A stretch of DNA of 64,000 bases. Source: Ornithinibacillus massiliensis. Its GTDB lineage: Bacteria > Bacillota > Bacilli > Bacillales > Amphibacillaceae. The position numbers and the translations under genes are program-made. Shown here piece by piece: positions 53,610-63,540 of this stretch; position 1 is the stretch's first letter, and each line of letters starts with the position of its first letter. The DNA lies in assembly GCF_018310345.1 (NCBI RefSeq), contig NZ_JAGXBY010000001.1:744001-808000 (forward strand). Direction: 5' to 3'. Below the pieces are notes generated by a model. It worked only from the letters and a program-made list of their open reading frames with translations. It made no database searches and was not told the origin of the DNA.

Positions 53610-54491
53610 ATGAAAACAGTAAAAAAAGCTATAATACCTGCTGCAGGTCTAGGGACTAGATTTTTACCAGCTACAAAAGCGATGCCAAAAGAAATGCTAC
53701 CGATAGTTGATAAGCCAACTATTCAATATATAGTTGAAGAAGCAATTGAGTCGGGTATAGAGGATATAATTATTGTAACTGGTAAAGGTAAACGTGCTAT
53801 AGAAGATCATTTTGATAATAATTTCGAACTTGAAGACAACCTTATGAACAAGGGGAAATTTGGATTACTAGAAAAGGTAAAACAGCCTTCTGAAGTCGAT
53901 ATCCATTATATTCGTCAAAAAGAACCAAAAGGACTTGGACATGCTGTATGGTGTGCAAGAAAGTTTATTGGGAATGAACCCTTTGCTGTGTTATTAGGTG
54001 ACGATATAGTTCAAGCTGAGACACCTGCATTAAGACAATTGATTCAGCAATTTGAAATAATAGAATCGTCTATCGTCGGAGTGCAACAGGTTTCAGATAG
54101 TGAAACTCATCGTTATGGAATTGTAGATCCTAATACGATTGAGGGGCGGCGTTATCAGGTGAATAATTTTGTAGAAAAACCAGCTCCGGGAAATGCTCCT
54201 TCTAATCTAGCAATTATGGGTCGGTATGTATTTACTCCTGAAATCTTTGATTATCTTGATAGACAACAAATAGGGACGGGTGGAGAGATTCAATTAACAG
54301 ATGCGATTCAGATGTTAAATGAGGTACAGAAAGTTTATGCTTATGATTTTGATGGTAAGCGATATGATGTTGGAGAAAAACTTGGCTTTTTGACTACTAA
54401 TATTGAGTTTGGGTTACAGAATGAGAATATTCGTGAAGAATTAATCGCTTATCTAGTTGAAAAGATTAGTAACCTTACTGTCAAAGGATAA
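53610..54491 (+). CDS. galU: UTP-glucose-1-phosphate uridylyltransferase, copy 2
   Basis: 293 residues from the ATG behind GGGGGAT; a longer frame begins ten codons upstream without a ribosome site. Signature [69 protein letters not shown] and [11 protein letters not shown]. It is clearly paralogous to the copy at 15393 but not identical in sequence, and both keep all visible active-site motifs. It makes UDP-glucose for the second polymer locus just downstream. Confidence 0.93.
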   Translation: MKTVKKAIIPAAGLGTRFLPATKAMPKEMLPIVDKPTIQYIVEEAIESGIEDIIIVTGKGKRAIEDHFDNNFELEDNLMNKGKFGLLEKVKQPSEVDIHYIRQKEPKGLGHAVWCARKFIGNEPFAVLLGDDIVQAETPALRQLIQQFEIIESSIVGVQQVSDSETHRYGIVDPNTIEGRRYQVNNFVEKPAPGNAPSNLAIMGRYVFTPEIFDYLDRQQIGTGGEIQLTDAIQMLNEVQKVYAYDFDGKRYDVGEKLGFLTTNIEFGLQNENIREELIAYLVEKISNLTVKG

Positions 54492-54694
54492 AGAAGGGTA
54501 TTCTATTACAGAGGTAAGGGCGTAATCCTGCAATATGTTATTAGACATAAAATGTTTTATCTGTTTAAGAGTAATTTGGCTCTTTCAATAATACTCAGGA
54601 AATTTTCGTTAATTCTCAATAAATAAAGAGAAGAATTAACCAATTATTAGCTTTGATTAAAAATGTGAATGTAATTAATTATATCTTTTTTAAA

Positions 54695-54708
54695 ATTTAC
54701 ATGTAAAT
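54695..54708. promoter_or_regulatory. 14-base perfect palindrome upstream of the second polymer locus
   Basis: ATTTACATGTAAAT, 54 bases before the first glycosyltransferase of the locus. A related TTACATGTACATG lies in the ECF-promoter region near 44980. It could be a regulator binding site; no protein can be assigned. The rest of the 270-base gap shows no gene. Confidence 0.35.
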
Positions 54709-54761
54709 GAAATAACAAAGGAATGTATCAGTATCCCACGATAGATAGAAAGAAGGCTCTC

Positions 54762-55946
54762 ATGAAAAAAGTATTAATCATCTCACAGAATTTTTATCCT
54801 GAAATAGGTAGTGCAGGAAATCGAATGAAAAATATATATTTACTATTAAAACAACGGGGATTTGACGTAAAAGTACTTACAACTGAGCCAACTTATCCAA
54901 ATAGAAAAATCTACGAGGATAATAAATTTTGGGATAATGATGGATTAAATGACGATCAAAATATTTTTCGAATCAAAGTGACTAATACTAAATATTCTAG
55001 AAGTCTAATAAATCGCCTAATATACTATTTAGAAGTAGCTATTAGAATGTTGGGTTATATTATAAAAAATAAAGGTGAGTTCAGTAAGATAATAGTAACT
55101 TCTCCACCGATATTTATAGGCATAGTTGGTTTATTTGCTAAAAAATACTATAATGCCAAACTAATACTAGACATTCGTGATTTATGGCCCGAATCACTAA
55201 AAGGTGTTGGCGTATTTAATAATCCTATTATAATTAGATTATTCAGAGTAATAGAAAGAGTTATGTATTCAAGAGCCAATGAAATTATCGTAAATAGCAA
55301 AGGCTTTATACCATATATTAGTTCAAAGCTAAAAGCGGGTGTGGAGAAAATAACGTACATACCAAATGGTGCCACTAAAGAAGAAATTGGTAGTAAAAAT
55401 AATAGTACATTTCAAGTAATATATGCTGGGAATATTGGCTTAGCTCAAGATGACTCAATACTAAAACAGCTAGCAAAAGAGCTTTATCAAAGAAGAATTG
55501 GACTAACTATAATAGGATATGGTCTAAGAAAAGATAGCTTGATAGAATACTGCCAAGAGCATAATCTAACAAATGTCACATTTCTTACGCCGACCACAAG
55601 AGAGGAGAGTTTAAAAATAACCTCGGAACACCAAGTTGGAATTGTATCTCTAGAAGATAAGGATGTATTTAAAACAGTACTACCAGGAAAGATTATTGAT
55701 TATATGACTTGTGGTATTCCTATTGTAGGATCTGTATCCGGAATTGCTAAAGAAGTCATCCTGGCTGAGCAGGTTGGTTTTGTTTCAGAAAGCAATGATG
55801 TAAAAGATTTAATCTATTATATTGATACCATAAGAGGGAATCCCTTATTACGCCAAGAAATGAGCGAAAATGGTAACCGTTATGTTCATAAGGATTTCTT
55901 ATGGGAAACTAATATAGATCCTTTAATCGATATTCTCGAAAGCTAA
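54762..55946 (+). CDS. glycosyltransferase family 4 (WbuB/WcaI-like)
   Basis: 394 residues from an ATG with AGAAGG five bases upstream; an ATG 13 codons earlier touches its ribosome site and is less likely. The N terminus KVLIISQNFYPEIGSAGNRM and VLTTEPTYPNRKIY are typical of the WbuB-like GT4 group. The C-terminal domain shows VIYAGNIGLAQDDSILKQLA, VTFLTPTTREESLKIT and GKIIDYMTCGIPIVGSVSG. First gene of a closely spaced six-gene run to the permease at 62683. Donor sugar unknown. Confidence 0.9.
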   Translation: MKKVLIISQNFYPEIGSAGNRMKNIYLLLKQRGFDVKVLTTEPTYPNRKIYEDNKFWDNDGLNDDQNIFRIKVTNTKYSRSLINRLIYYLEVAIRMLGYIIKNKGEFSKIIVTSPPIFIGIVGLFAKKYYNAKLILDIRDLWPESLKGVGVFNNPIIIRLFRVIERVMYSRANEIIVNSKGFIPYISSKLKAGVEKITYIPNGATKEEIGSKNNSTFQVIYAGNIGLAQDDSILKQLAKELYQRRIGLTIIGYGLRKDSLIEYCQEHNLTNVTFLTPTTREESLKITSEHQVGIVSLEDKDVFKTVLPGKIIDYMTCGIPIVGSVSGIAKEVILAEQVGFVSESNDVKDLIYYIDTIRGNPLLRQEMSENGNRYVHKDFLWETNIDPLIDILES

Positions 55947-55979
55947 GTAATGGAAACATTAGAATAGGATGGAAAACTA

Positions 55980-57269
55980 ATGAAGAAAAATGTATGTATG
56001 TTTGTATGGAACCATTTTACAAACGATGCACGTGTATTAAGAGAGTGTACTGCTCTCTCTGAAAATGGTTATAAAGTCGATCTCATATGTATTCATGATC
56101 CAAGTGATAAATCCTTACCTAAATTTGAAGTTCGTAATGATGGATTTCGTGTATTTAGAGTTAGAAGGTATCCGTTTTTACTAGATTTGATGCAAGGTAT
56201 GGCTAAAAGAATGATTAAAAACAAACTAATAGGTTTATTGGGACTAATGTTGTGGTTAACTGCTATATACTTTATTCCGTATATTTCTGCAATAATAACA
56301 TTTTTAGCAATAATTTTATTGAAGTCAAAACTTAAAGTAGTCTGGATTAGAGGCAACATATTTCTCCGGATGATAGTCAGAGGTCTCCAACAAAAATATG
56401 ATATCTATCATTCTAACGATTTAAACACCCTACCACAAGGTTATATCTGTTCGAAACTCCGCATAAAAAAGAAAAAGCTTGTCTATGATTCACATGAAGT
56501 CCAAACTAGTCGGACTGGCTATGATAAAAGTTTTTATGGAAAATCAGAGAAATTCTTTATCAAAAAGATAGACACTATGATAGTTGAAAATCATACAAGG
56601 GCGAAATATAACGAAGAATTATATGATTTTTACCCCAATGTTGTACATAACTACCCATTTAAACAAGATGATAATAGGGTGAAAAAGGCTCCTTTACATG
56701 ACATACTTGATCTACCTAAGGAAGAGAAAATTTTACTCTATCAAGGAGGTATACAAGCTGGAAGAGGTTTAGAAAAATTAATTCAAGCTGTACCTTTATT
56801 TAATGAAGGGACACTAGTTTTTATTGGCGATGGAAGAATTAAAACAGATTTATTAAAAATGGTTGATGAAATGAATCTCCACAATAGAGTAAAATTCTTA
56901 CCAAAAGTACCGGTGGAGGAACTCCCCAGTTATACAAAGAATGCTTACTTAGGTTTTCAAGTATTAAATAATACTAACTTTAACCATTACTCAGCCTCTT
57001 CAAATAAACTTTTTGAATATATTATGAGCGGTGTACCGATAGTAGCATGTAGTTTTCCAGAAATAAAACGAGTAGTTGAAGGAGAACAGGTTGGAGTGTG
57101 TGTTGATTCTCATGATTATGAGTCGATTGCTGAAGGGGTTAATTTCCTTTTAACAGATATAGAAACCAGGAAAAATATGGTTGATAATTGCTTTAAAGCA
57201 AAGTTTATATATAATTGGGAAAATGAAAAAGTTAATTTTTTATCCATTTATAGAGTATTAGTTACTTGA
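55980..57269 (+). CDS. glycosyltransferase family 4 with internal membrane segments
   Basis: 429 residues. CMFVWNHFTNDARVLRECTA at the N terminus; two hydrophobic segments at about 80-115 (LIGLLGLMLWLTAIYFIPYI), which probably dock it at the membrane; DIYHSNDLNTLPQGYI and KKLVYDSHEVQTSR in the middle; ILLYQGGIQAGRGLEKLIQA and KLFEYIMSGVPIVACSFPEI in the sugar-nucleotide domain. A GT-B enzyme of the type found in capsule loci. Ribosome site weak (AGGAT). Second gene of the locus; linkage unknown. Confidence 0.88.
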   Translation: MKKNVCMFVWNHFTNDARVLRECTALSENGYKVDLICIHDPSDKSLPKFEVRNDGFRVFRVRRYPFLLDLMQGMAKRMIKNKLIGLLGLMLWLTAIYFIPYISAIITFLAIILLKSKLKVVWIRGNIFLRMIVRGLQQKYDIYHSNDLNTLPQGYICSKLRIKKKKLVYDSHEVQTSRTGYDKSFYGKSEKFFIKKIDTMIVENHTRAKYNEELYDFYPNVVHNYPFKQDDNRVKKAPLHDILDLPKEEKILLYQGGIQAGRGLEKLIQAVPLFNEGTLVFIGDGRIKTDLLKMVDEMNLHNRVKFLPKVPVEELPSYTKNAYLGFQVLNNTNFNHYSASSNKLFEYIMSGVPIVACSFPEIKRVVEGEQVGVCVDSHDYESIAEGVNFLLTDIETRKNMVDNCFKAKFIYNWENEKVNFLSIYRVLVT

Positions 57270-57285
57270 AAAAGGTGGTTTAATT

Positions 57286-58668
57286 ATGAAAATACCCATA
57301 GACCGTATAGCTGAAGCTTACTTTGATCAAATGGGAACAAGCTTTGGGAAAAAAACTAGAAAAAGAATTCATTGGATTTGTGAAAATGCATTAGGGGAAC
57401 AAATACTTGATGTTGGATGCTCGCAAGGTATTACTTCTATATTACTCGGGAGAGAAGGAAAGAAAGTTATAGGGATAGACCTTCTAAAAGACTCAATAGA
57501 CTATGCTAAAGAAATGCTAACTGGTGAAGCAGAAGTAACAAAACAACATGTAGAATTTATTAATGGTAACTTTATTGATTATGATTTTAAGCAAAAAAAA
57601 TTTGATAGTGTGATATTTGGAGAGGTATTAGAACATTTGACCGACCCAAAACGATTTGTAAGGAAGGCATACGATATTTTAGCTGAAAATGGACAGATGA
57701 TAATAACAGTACCTTTTGGTATAAATGATTACTTTGATCATAAAAAAACTTATTATCTATATGAATTGTTAGAATTACAAATGGATTTATTTAGTATTAA
57801 ACAAATTGAATTCTTTGGTAAATGGATTGGTATAGTACTAACTAAGGGTTCAAAAGAAAATTTGAAAATTGATCTAGAATTACTAAAAAGATTAGAACTG
57901 ACTTTTTATGAGATAGAAAGAAATTATATCGAAGAATTAAATGTAAAAAGAGAAAGCTTGGATAAATTAAAAGATGTAAGACTGTTGAATAAACAATTAG
58001 AAAAGAAAATACTAGATAGCGGAAAAAGGGAAGAAAAACAACTAATTGAAATCAATAAATTAAATATTAAAATTTCAGAACTCGAAACTGAAATTAAAGA
58101 AACAACTAAAGTAAAAAATGAAAATATCCTTCTAAATGAAGAGCTTAATAGACTTAAAGAGAGCTTAGAAATTCAAAATACTAAAGTAGATGAGAGTAAA
58201 AATGAAAATAAAGAAATAATTGAATCTTTATCAATGGAGTTAGAATCTCATAAAAAAGAAATATCGAGATTAGAAGAAGATAGAAAAGCTACACAAAATA
58301 AATTAGAGATACAGAAGAAAGATTATGAGCAACAGGTATTAAGGTTAAAGAATGAAAATACTGAGACTAAAAAATTATTATTGGAAGCATATGAAAAAGA
58401 GGAAAAGTTATTAAAGAATCATTCTAAGTTAACTAAAATAAATAAAAGGTTGGAAGAATCATTAAATAATTCTGAGCAAAACTACTTAAATGAAAAACGT
58501 ATGAAAATCAACTCTGATAAATTATTACTAGAAGCCTATTCTAAAGAAGAAAGATTGTTGAATAGCTACTCAACTTTGTTGAAACGGTATGATGCATTGA
58601 AAAATTCAAAACTTGGTAATCTTACAATTGGATATTGGAAATGGCGCAAAAAAAGAATTAGGAGGTAA
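57286..58668 (+). CDS. SAM-dependent methyltransferase with long C-terminal coiled coil
   Basis: 460 residues. Residues 1-190 are a class I methyltransferase: motif I QILDVGCSQGITSILLG, VIGIDLLKDSIDYA, and VIFGEVLEHLTDPKRF. From about 200 to 430 the protein is highly charged with heptad-like spacing (KLNIKISELETEIKETTK, LSMELESHKKEISRLEED), a predicted long coiled coil, ending in a basic SKLGNLTIGYWKWRKKRI tail. The layout recalls WbdD of the O9a antigen, in which a methylating terminator and a coiled-coil ruler set chain length before ABC export; here no kinase domain is seen. AAAGGTGG upstream. Function is inference. Confidence 0.83.
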   Translation: MKIPIDRIAEAYFDQMGTSFGKKTRKRIHWICENALGEQILDVGCSQGITSILLGREGKKVIGIDLLKDSIDYAKEMLTGEAEVTKQHVEFINGNFIDYDFKQKKFDSVIFGEVLEHLTDPKRFVRKAYDILAENGQMIITVPFGINDYFDHKKTYYLYELLELQMDLFSIKQIEFFGKWIGIVLTKGSKENLKIDLELLKRLELTFYEIERNYIEELNVKRESLDKLKDVRLLNKQLEKKILDSGKREEKQLIEINKLNIKISELETEIKETTKVKNENILLNEELNRLKESLEIQNTKVDESKNENKEIIESLSMELESHKKEISRLEEDRKATQNKLEIQKKDYEQQVLRLKNENTETKKLLLEAYEKEEKLLKNHSKLTKINKRLEESLNNSEQNYLNEKRMKINSDKLLLEAYSKEERLLNSYSTLLKRYDALKNSKLGNLTIGYWKWRKKRIRR

Positions 58669-58672
58669 GTAA

Positions 58673-61384
58673 GTGGACCAAAAGTCGATTCAACAAAGAT
58701 TAAATACAATAAGTAAATTGAAGGAAAAATTAATAAAACAAATAAATGAAGATACACTTTTTCTTACTAAAAAACAACATGAACTAAATGGTGATAGTAG
58801 AGTTGTCAATGAAACAGTTAAAAAAAATGGTAAAAAAAATCAGTTGAGTGAAGAAGAAATTCAAAAGAAACTAGAATATTTAGCTTATAGAGATAAGGCT
58901 GCGGATATAAGCTTTATTTCTAGTGTAAAACCGCTATTAGACAAACTGCCTGAAAGTAATGGTAGTAGATATTACAAGAAAATAAATGTAAATATCGGTA
59001 TCATAGCAGATGAATTTCTTTATAACTCTTTTGACGGAGTAGCAAACTTCTATTATATTACTAGAGATAATTACAAGGAATATACAGAAAAATTAGATAT
59101 ATTTTTACTAGTAACAACTTGGAAAGGTTTAAATATGGAATGGAAAGGGCTTGGGAATCCAAATATTAGAAGGCACAGGAAAGATATGTTTGAAATTCTT
59201 GAGCATTATAAGAGTAATGGGATAAAGACAGTTTTCTATTCAAAAGAAGATCCTGTAAATTATGATATTTTTATAGAATTAGCTCAAAAATGTGAATATA
59301 TTTTTACAACTGCTGAAGAGGTTGTTGAAAATTATAAAAGGGATTGTAATAACAGTAATGTTTCTGTCCTTAACTTCGGAATTAATCCAACCTACCATAA
59401 TCCTGTAGGAATAAAAAAGTTTAAAAAACGTAAAGAAGTACTATTCTCAGGCTCTTGGTATGATAAATATCCCCATAGAATAGAAGATACAAAAAGGATT
59501 TTTGATGGTGTCATTGATAGTGGTAAGGATTTGAAGATTATAGACCGTAATTTCGAATTAAAATTGGAGAGACACTTCTTTCCTAAGGAATATGTGAAAT
59601 ATGTTTCACCGGCTGTGGATCATAATACATTGCAAAAACTCCATAAGCTTTTTGATTGGGCGATTAATTTGAATTCTGTTAAGTATAGTAACACTATGTT
59701 TGCAAACAGAATTTACGAACTTCAAGCATTAGGTAATATCTTACTATCAAACTATAGTGTAGGTGTAAATAACAAATTTCCTAATGTTTTCTTAATAAAT
59801 AATCAAGGTGAAGTTAAGGATATTCTGAACGGATTTTCAGAAGAAGATATTTATAAACACCAAATCTATGGTGTACGAAGAGTTATGACAAGAGAAACAA
59901 CCTACGAGAGAATTAAACAGTTGTTAGTGACTACTAATACTCCTTTTAATAACAATGATAGATCCATTGCGGTTCTTATTAATAAAAGAACTGAGCGAGT
60001 AGTTAATAGTTTTAGTAAACAAAGCTATCAGAATAAAGAGCTAATTCTGATGTCAAATTTTAATGAAGAAATCAAGGCTAAGTTTGATATGATTACTTTC
60101 TTTGATGAAAATAAAGCCTATGGCGAGTTTTATTTAGAGGACATGATTAATGGTTTTAAATTTACAAATTCGGACTATATCACGAAGAATTCCTATTATG
60201 ATGGTGATAAGCTAGTAAAAGGAATTGAACATGATTATGTCGACAGAATTGATGATAAGCATAGAACAGTCTTTTGGAGTAATGCTTTCTCCATTAATGA
60301 ATTGTTAGAAATGGACAAGCCGTTGTATAGGGAGAACGGATATAGTATCGATCATTTTGAGTTTAATAATTGCCCAACTAGAGTTGAAGTAGTTGATAGA
60401 AAGTATAAGTTATCGGTTATTATCCCAACGTATAATAATGGTGAGCATTTACTAAATAAATGTTTTAATAGTCTTAAACGAAGTAGTATTTTCGAAGAAA
60501 TGGAATTAATTGTGGTAGATGATGGTTCAAGTGATAAAAATACAATATCAATTATTAATAGTATATCTAGTAAATATTCCAACATGAAAACTTACTTCTA
60601 CAATGATGGAGGAAGTGGAAGTGCATCAAGACCAAGAAATAAAGGCATGGAACTTTCTACATCCCAATATGTAACATACTTGGATCCTGATAATGAAGCA
60701 ATAAATGATGGGTACAGCAAGTTATTAAAGGAAATTGAAAAAGGTGATTACGATTTTGTAGTAGGTAATATGCTTAAAATTTCGGATAGGGTACAAAACT
60801 TTGATTACTATAAAACAATGATACAATTTAATGGAAGTGAAGTTATTCATAAAAAGGATATAAAACAATATCTAATAAATACATCATTTAAAGCAATGAG
60901 TATTCAAGCATTGGTACTGAAAAAAGAACTAGTAATCAATAATTCTTTAAAAATGGTTGAAGGGGCAATTGGACAGGATACTTTATTTTTTCAGGAATTG
61001 TTAATGAATGCTAAGAAAGTAAAAGCAATTAATTTAGATATTCATATCTATTATGCTGCTGTTTCTGGTTCTGTGACGAATGTTATCTCTAAGAGCTTTT
61101 TTGACAGATATTTAATTCTTGAGAAAGAGAGAAAACATTTTCTTGAACAACATGATCTTCTAGGTGCTTATATTGAAGAAAAATTCTTTTTGTATTTTAA
61201 AAATTGGTATCTAAAACGTTTAAGAAAAATTAAGAAAGAAGATGTAAGTCAATCAATTGATAAACTATATGAGATTTATGAACTATATAGGGAATATTTA
61301 AACAGGTATGATGAAGACTTAACTGATTTTGAAAAGTTATATATGCAAAGAGACTTTGACAAATTAATTAATAGATTTAAATAA
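58673..61384 (+). CDS. two-domain glycosyltransferase (CgeB-like plus GT2)
   Basis: 903 residues, GTG start behind GGAGGTAAG. A helical start (about 1-100) leads to a GT-B-like region at about 100-430 with VNIGIIADEFLYNSFDGVAN, KTVFYSKEDPVNYDIF, VLFSGSWYDKYPHRIEDT and NRIYELQALGNILLSNYSVG, similar to CgeB/spore-maturation-type glycosyltransferases. A GT2 domain begins near 580: LSVIIPTYNNGEHLLNKCF, LIVVDDGSSDKNT, SRPRNKGMELSTSQYVTYLD and the metal site LDPDNEA. Two catalytic units in one chain could add alternate sugars. It lies four bases after the methyltransferase gene. Sugars unknown. Confidence 0.86.
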   Translation: MDQKSIQQRLNTISKLKEKLIKQINEDTLFLTKKQHELNGDSRVVNETVKKNGKKNQLSEEEIQKKLEYLAYRDKAADISFISSVKPLLDKLPESNGSRYYKKINVNIGIIADEFLYNSFDGVANFYYITRDNYKEYTEKLDIFLLVTTWKGLNMEWKGLGNPNIRRHRKDMFEILEHYKSNGIKTVFYSKEDPVNYDIFIELAQKCEYIFTTAEEVVENYKRDCNNSNVSVLNFGINPTYHNPVGIKKFKKRKEVLFSGSWYDKYPHRIEDTKRIFDGVIDSGKDLKIIDRNFELKLERHFFPKEYVKYVSPAVDHNTLQKLHKLFDWAINLNSVKYSNTMFANRIYELQALGNILLSNYSVGVNNKFPNVFLINNQGEVKDILNGFSEEDIYKHQIYGVRRVMTRETTYERIKQLLVTTNTPFNNNDRSIAVLINKRTERVVNSFSKQSYQNKELILMSNFNEEIKAKFDMITFFDENKAYGEFYLEDMINGFKFTNSDYITKNSYYDGDKLVKGIEHDYVDRIDDKHRTVFWSNAFSINELLEMDKPLYRENGYSIDHFEFNNCPTRVEVVDRKYKLSVIIPTYNNGEHLLNKCFNSLKRSSIFEEMELIVVDDGSSDKNTISIINSISSKYSNMKTYFYNDGGSGSASRPRNKGMELSTSQYVTYLDPDNEAINDGYSKLLKEIEKGDYDFVVGNMLKISDRVQNFDYYKTMIQFNGSEVIHKKDIKQYLINTSFKAMSIQALVLKKELVINNSLKMVEGAIGQDTLFFQELLMNAKKVKAINLDIHIYYAAVSGSVTNVISKSFFDRYLILEKERKHFLEQHDLLGAYIEEKFFLYFKNWYLKRLRKIKKEDVSQSIDKLYEIYELYREYLNRYDEDLTDFEKLYMQRDFDKLINRFK

Positions 61385-61408
61385 TAAATAAGAAATGGGG
61401 AGAGTATT

Positions 61409-62686
61409 ATGAAATTAACAACAGTGGGGTTGGGGTATATTGGGTTACCAACTTCAATTATGTTTGCGAAGCATAATGTTGAGGTAGTAGGCGTAGACGT
61501 AGTACCAGAAGTAATAGAATCATTGAATTTAGGTAAGATTCATATTGAAGAACCAGGACTTCAAGAAGCGTTAGAAGAAGTAATTGAAATGGGGACTTTT
61601 AAAGCTTCGCCTACACCTGAGAAAGCTGATGCATTTATCATTTCGGTGCCAACACCAAATAACGATGATGAATATAAATCAATGGACCCAACATATGTAG
61701 TAAGTGCAGTTAATTCTATTATTTCCTACTTAGAGAAAGGCAATGTGGTAATAATAGAGTCTACAATTGCTCCAAGAACAACAGAGGATATAGTAAAGCC
61801 TATTTTAGAAGAAGCAGGGTTTATTATTGGTAAAGATGTATATCTAGTACATTGTCCTGAGCGAGTACTACCTGGACAAATTATGTATGAATTAATTCAC
61901 AACAACCGAATCGTAGGGGGAATAACACCTGAATGTACCGAAGTGGGGGCAATGGTTTATAGTACTTTTGTTCAAGGAGAAATTATTAAAACAAATGCGA
62001 AAACCGCAGAAATGTCTAAATTAATGGAAAATACCTTTAGAGATGTTAATATAGCTCTAGCAAATGAGCTAACTAAAGTATGTAATGAACTAGATATTAA
62101 TGCGTTAGACGTAATTGAAATGGCAAACAAACATCCAAGAGTAAATCTACATACACCTGGTCCAGGTGTAGGTGGACATTGTTTAGCAGTAGACCCGTAT
62201 TTTATCATTGCTAAAGCTCCAGATACAGCTAAACTTATTAATCTATCAAGAGAAATAAATACATCTATGCCTAACTATGTTACTGAAAATGTAAATAAGC
62301 TTATGGAACAAGTAGAGGGACAGATAGTTTCTATATTTGGACTAGCTTATAAAGGAAATGTAGATGATATTCGAGAGAGCCCCGCTATGGAAATTTATGA
62401 ATTATTAAAGGCAGAAGGTAATTATGAAGTAAGAGCATTTGATCCACATGTACACAAAGATTTTGTTGAAGAAAATATGGAAGATGCAATAAGAGATTCA
62501 GATTTAGTACTTGTATTAACAGACCATAATGAGTTTAAAGAAATGGATTGGAGTAAGTTTGATATTATGAAAAATGCTAGAATCCTAGATACTAAGAACA
62601 TAATTTTAAACCCTGCAGATAATATTCAATATATGAATTTTGGAAATCTCCATAAGTTTGTTAAAGAAGAGACAATTCTTGTATGA
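61409..62686 (+). CDS. wecC: UDP-N-acetyl-D-mannosamine dehydrogenase-like (WecC type)
   Basis: 425 residues. NAD fold VGLGYIGLPTSIMFAKHNVE, SVPTPNNDDEYKSMDPTYV, HCPERVLPGQIMYELIHNNR, and the catalytic Cys258 in GPGVGGHCLAVDPYF. VLPG and HNNRIVGG are characteristic of the WecC group, which oxidises UDP-ManNAc to UDP-ManNAcA. No MnaA/WecB epimerase is visible, so UDP-ManNAc must come from elsewhere. Third dehydrogenase of the window. Overlaps the permease gene by four bases (ATGA), so translation is coupled. Confidence 0.9.
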   Translation: MKLTTVGLGYIGLPTSIMFAKHNVEVVGVDVVPEVIESLNLGKIHIEEPGLQEALEEVIEMGTFKASPTPEKADAFIISVPTPNNDDEYKSMDPTYVVSAVNSIISYLEKGNVVIIESTIAPRTTEDIVKPILEEAGFIIGKDVYLVHCPERVLPGQIMYELIHNNRIVGGITPECTEVGAMVYSTFVQGEIIKTNAKTAEMSKLMENTFRDVNIALANELTKVCNELDINALDVIEMANKHPRVNLHTPGPGVGGHCLAVDPYFIIAKAPDTAKLINLSREINTSMPNYVTENVNKLMEQVEGQIVSIFGLAYKGNVDDIRESPAMEIYELLKAEGNYEVRAFDPHVHKDFVEENMEDAIRDSDLVLVLTDHNEFKEMDWSKFDIMKNARILDTKNIILNPADNIQYMNFGNLHKFVKEETILV

Positions 62687-63486
62687 TATCAGTTTTTTCA
62701 ATCTTAAAGGAGCAGGTGATTCATTTTCCATTAATCTTTCGCTTGGCCTTTTATGAGATAAAAAGCAAGTATCAAATGCATTATTTAGGAATTATTTGGC
62801 AATTCCTTAATCCTTTCATTCAAGTGTGTGTTTATTGGTTTATTTTCGGGATTGGATTGCGTCAAGGGGAATCTGTTGGAGATATACCTTATATTATCTG
62901 GCTGCTTACAGGGTTAATACCGTGGTTTTTTATAAGCCCTTCAGTTGTTCAAGGTGCAAACAGTATTTATAGTAAGGTTAACTTAGTTTCGAAGATGAAA
63001 TTTCCAGTTAGTATTTTACCTACAATTACTATTATAAGTAATAGCCTAAACCTTATTGTTATGCTTGCTATTTTTGGAATAGTTGCTTGGTACTATAATA
63101 TTAGTTTGAGTTTGCATATTGTTCAACTTCCGTATTATATGCTTTGTTTATATGTGTTTTTATTTGCATTGACTTTGTTATCATCAACTATCTCTGCACT
63201 TATAAGAGATTTTCAGTTGTTAATACAATCTATAATGCGCTTGTTATTCTTTTTAACACCAATTTTATGGAGTATTGATAGGTTTCCAGAACAATACCAG
63301 ACAATTTTAAAATTAAATCCATTTGCTTATATAATAAATGGCTTTCGAAATTCTATATTAGAAGGAAATTGGTTTTTTAATGAGCGGAGATATATGTTTT
63401 ACTTTTGGTCATTGACTTTATTGATATTATTTATTGGATCTATATTACATGAAAGGTTTAAAAATAAATTTGTTGATTACTTATAA
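62683..63486 (+). CDS. polysaccharide ABC exporter permease (TagG/Wzm type), second copy
   Basis: 267 residues, six membrane segments, ABC-2 type. Features are LAFYEIKSKYQMHYLGIIWQ at the N terminus, WLLTGLIPWFFISPSVVQGA, and NPFAYIINGFRNSILEG near the end. It is distinct from the copy at 19626. The start overlaps the dehydrogenase stop. Its ATPase partner is not in the window up to the edge; the next open frame starts at 63960 and may be it. Exports the polymer made by the preceding glycosyltransferases. Confidence 0.92.
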   Translation: MISVFSILKEQVIHFPLIFRLAFYEIKSKYQMHYLGIIWQFLNPFIQVCVYWFIFGIGLRQGESVGDIPYIIWLLTGLIPWFFISPSVVQGANSIYSKVNLVSKMKFPVSILPTITIISNSLNLIVMLAIFGIVAWYYNISLSLHIVQLPYYMLCLYVFLFALTLLSSTISALIRDFQLLIQSIMRLLFFLTPILWSIDRFPEQYQTILKLNPFAYIINGFRNSILEGNWFFNERRYMFYFWSLTLLILFIGSILHERFKNKFVDYL

Positions 63487-63490
63487 GCAA

Positions 63491-63540
63491 TTAATTAAGC
63501 AGAGCTTGTTTTATAAAATAGATGAGCTCTGCTTAATTAA
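63491..63540 (+). terminator. long hairpin after the permease gene
   Basis: A perfect 16-base inverted repeat (TTAATTAAGCAGAGCT and AGCTCTGCTTAATTAA) with an 18-base loop. The 3' tail is only moderately T-rich. It probably reduces read-through to the next gene. Confidence 0.65.
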
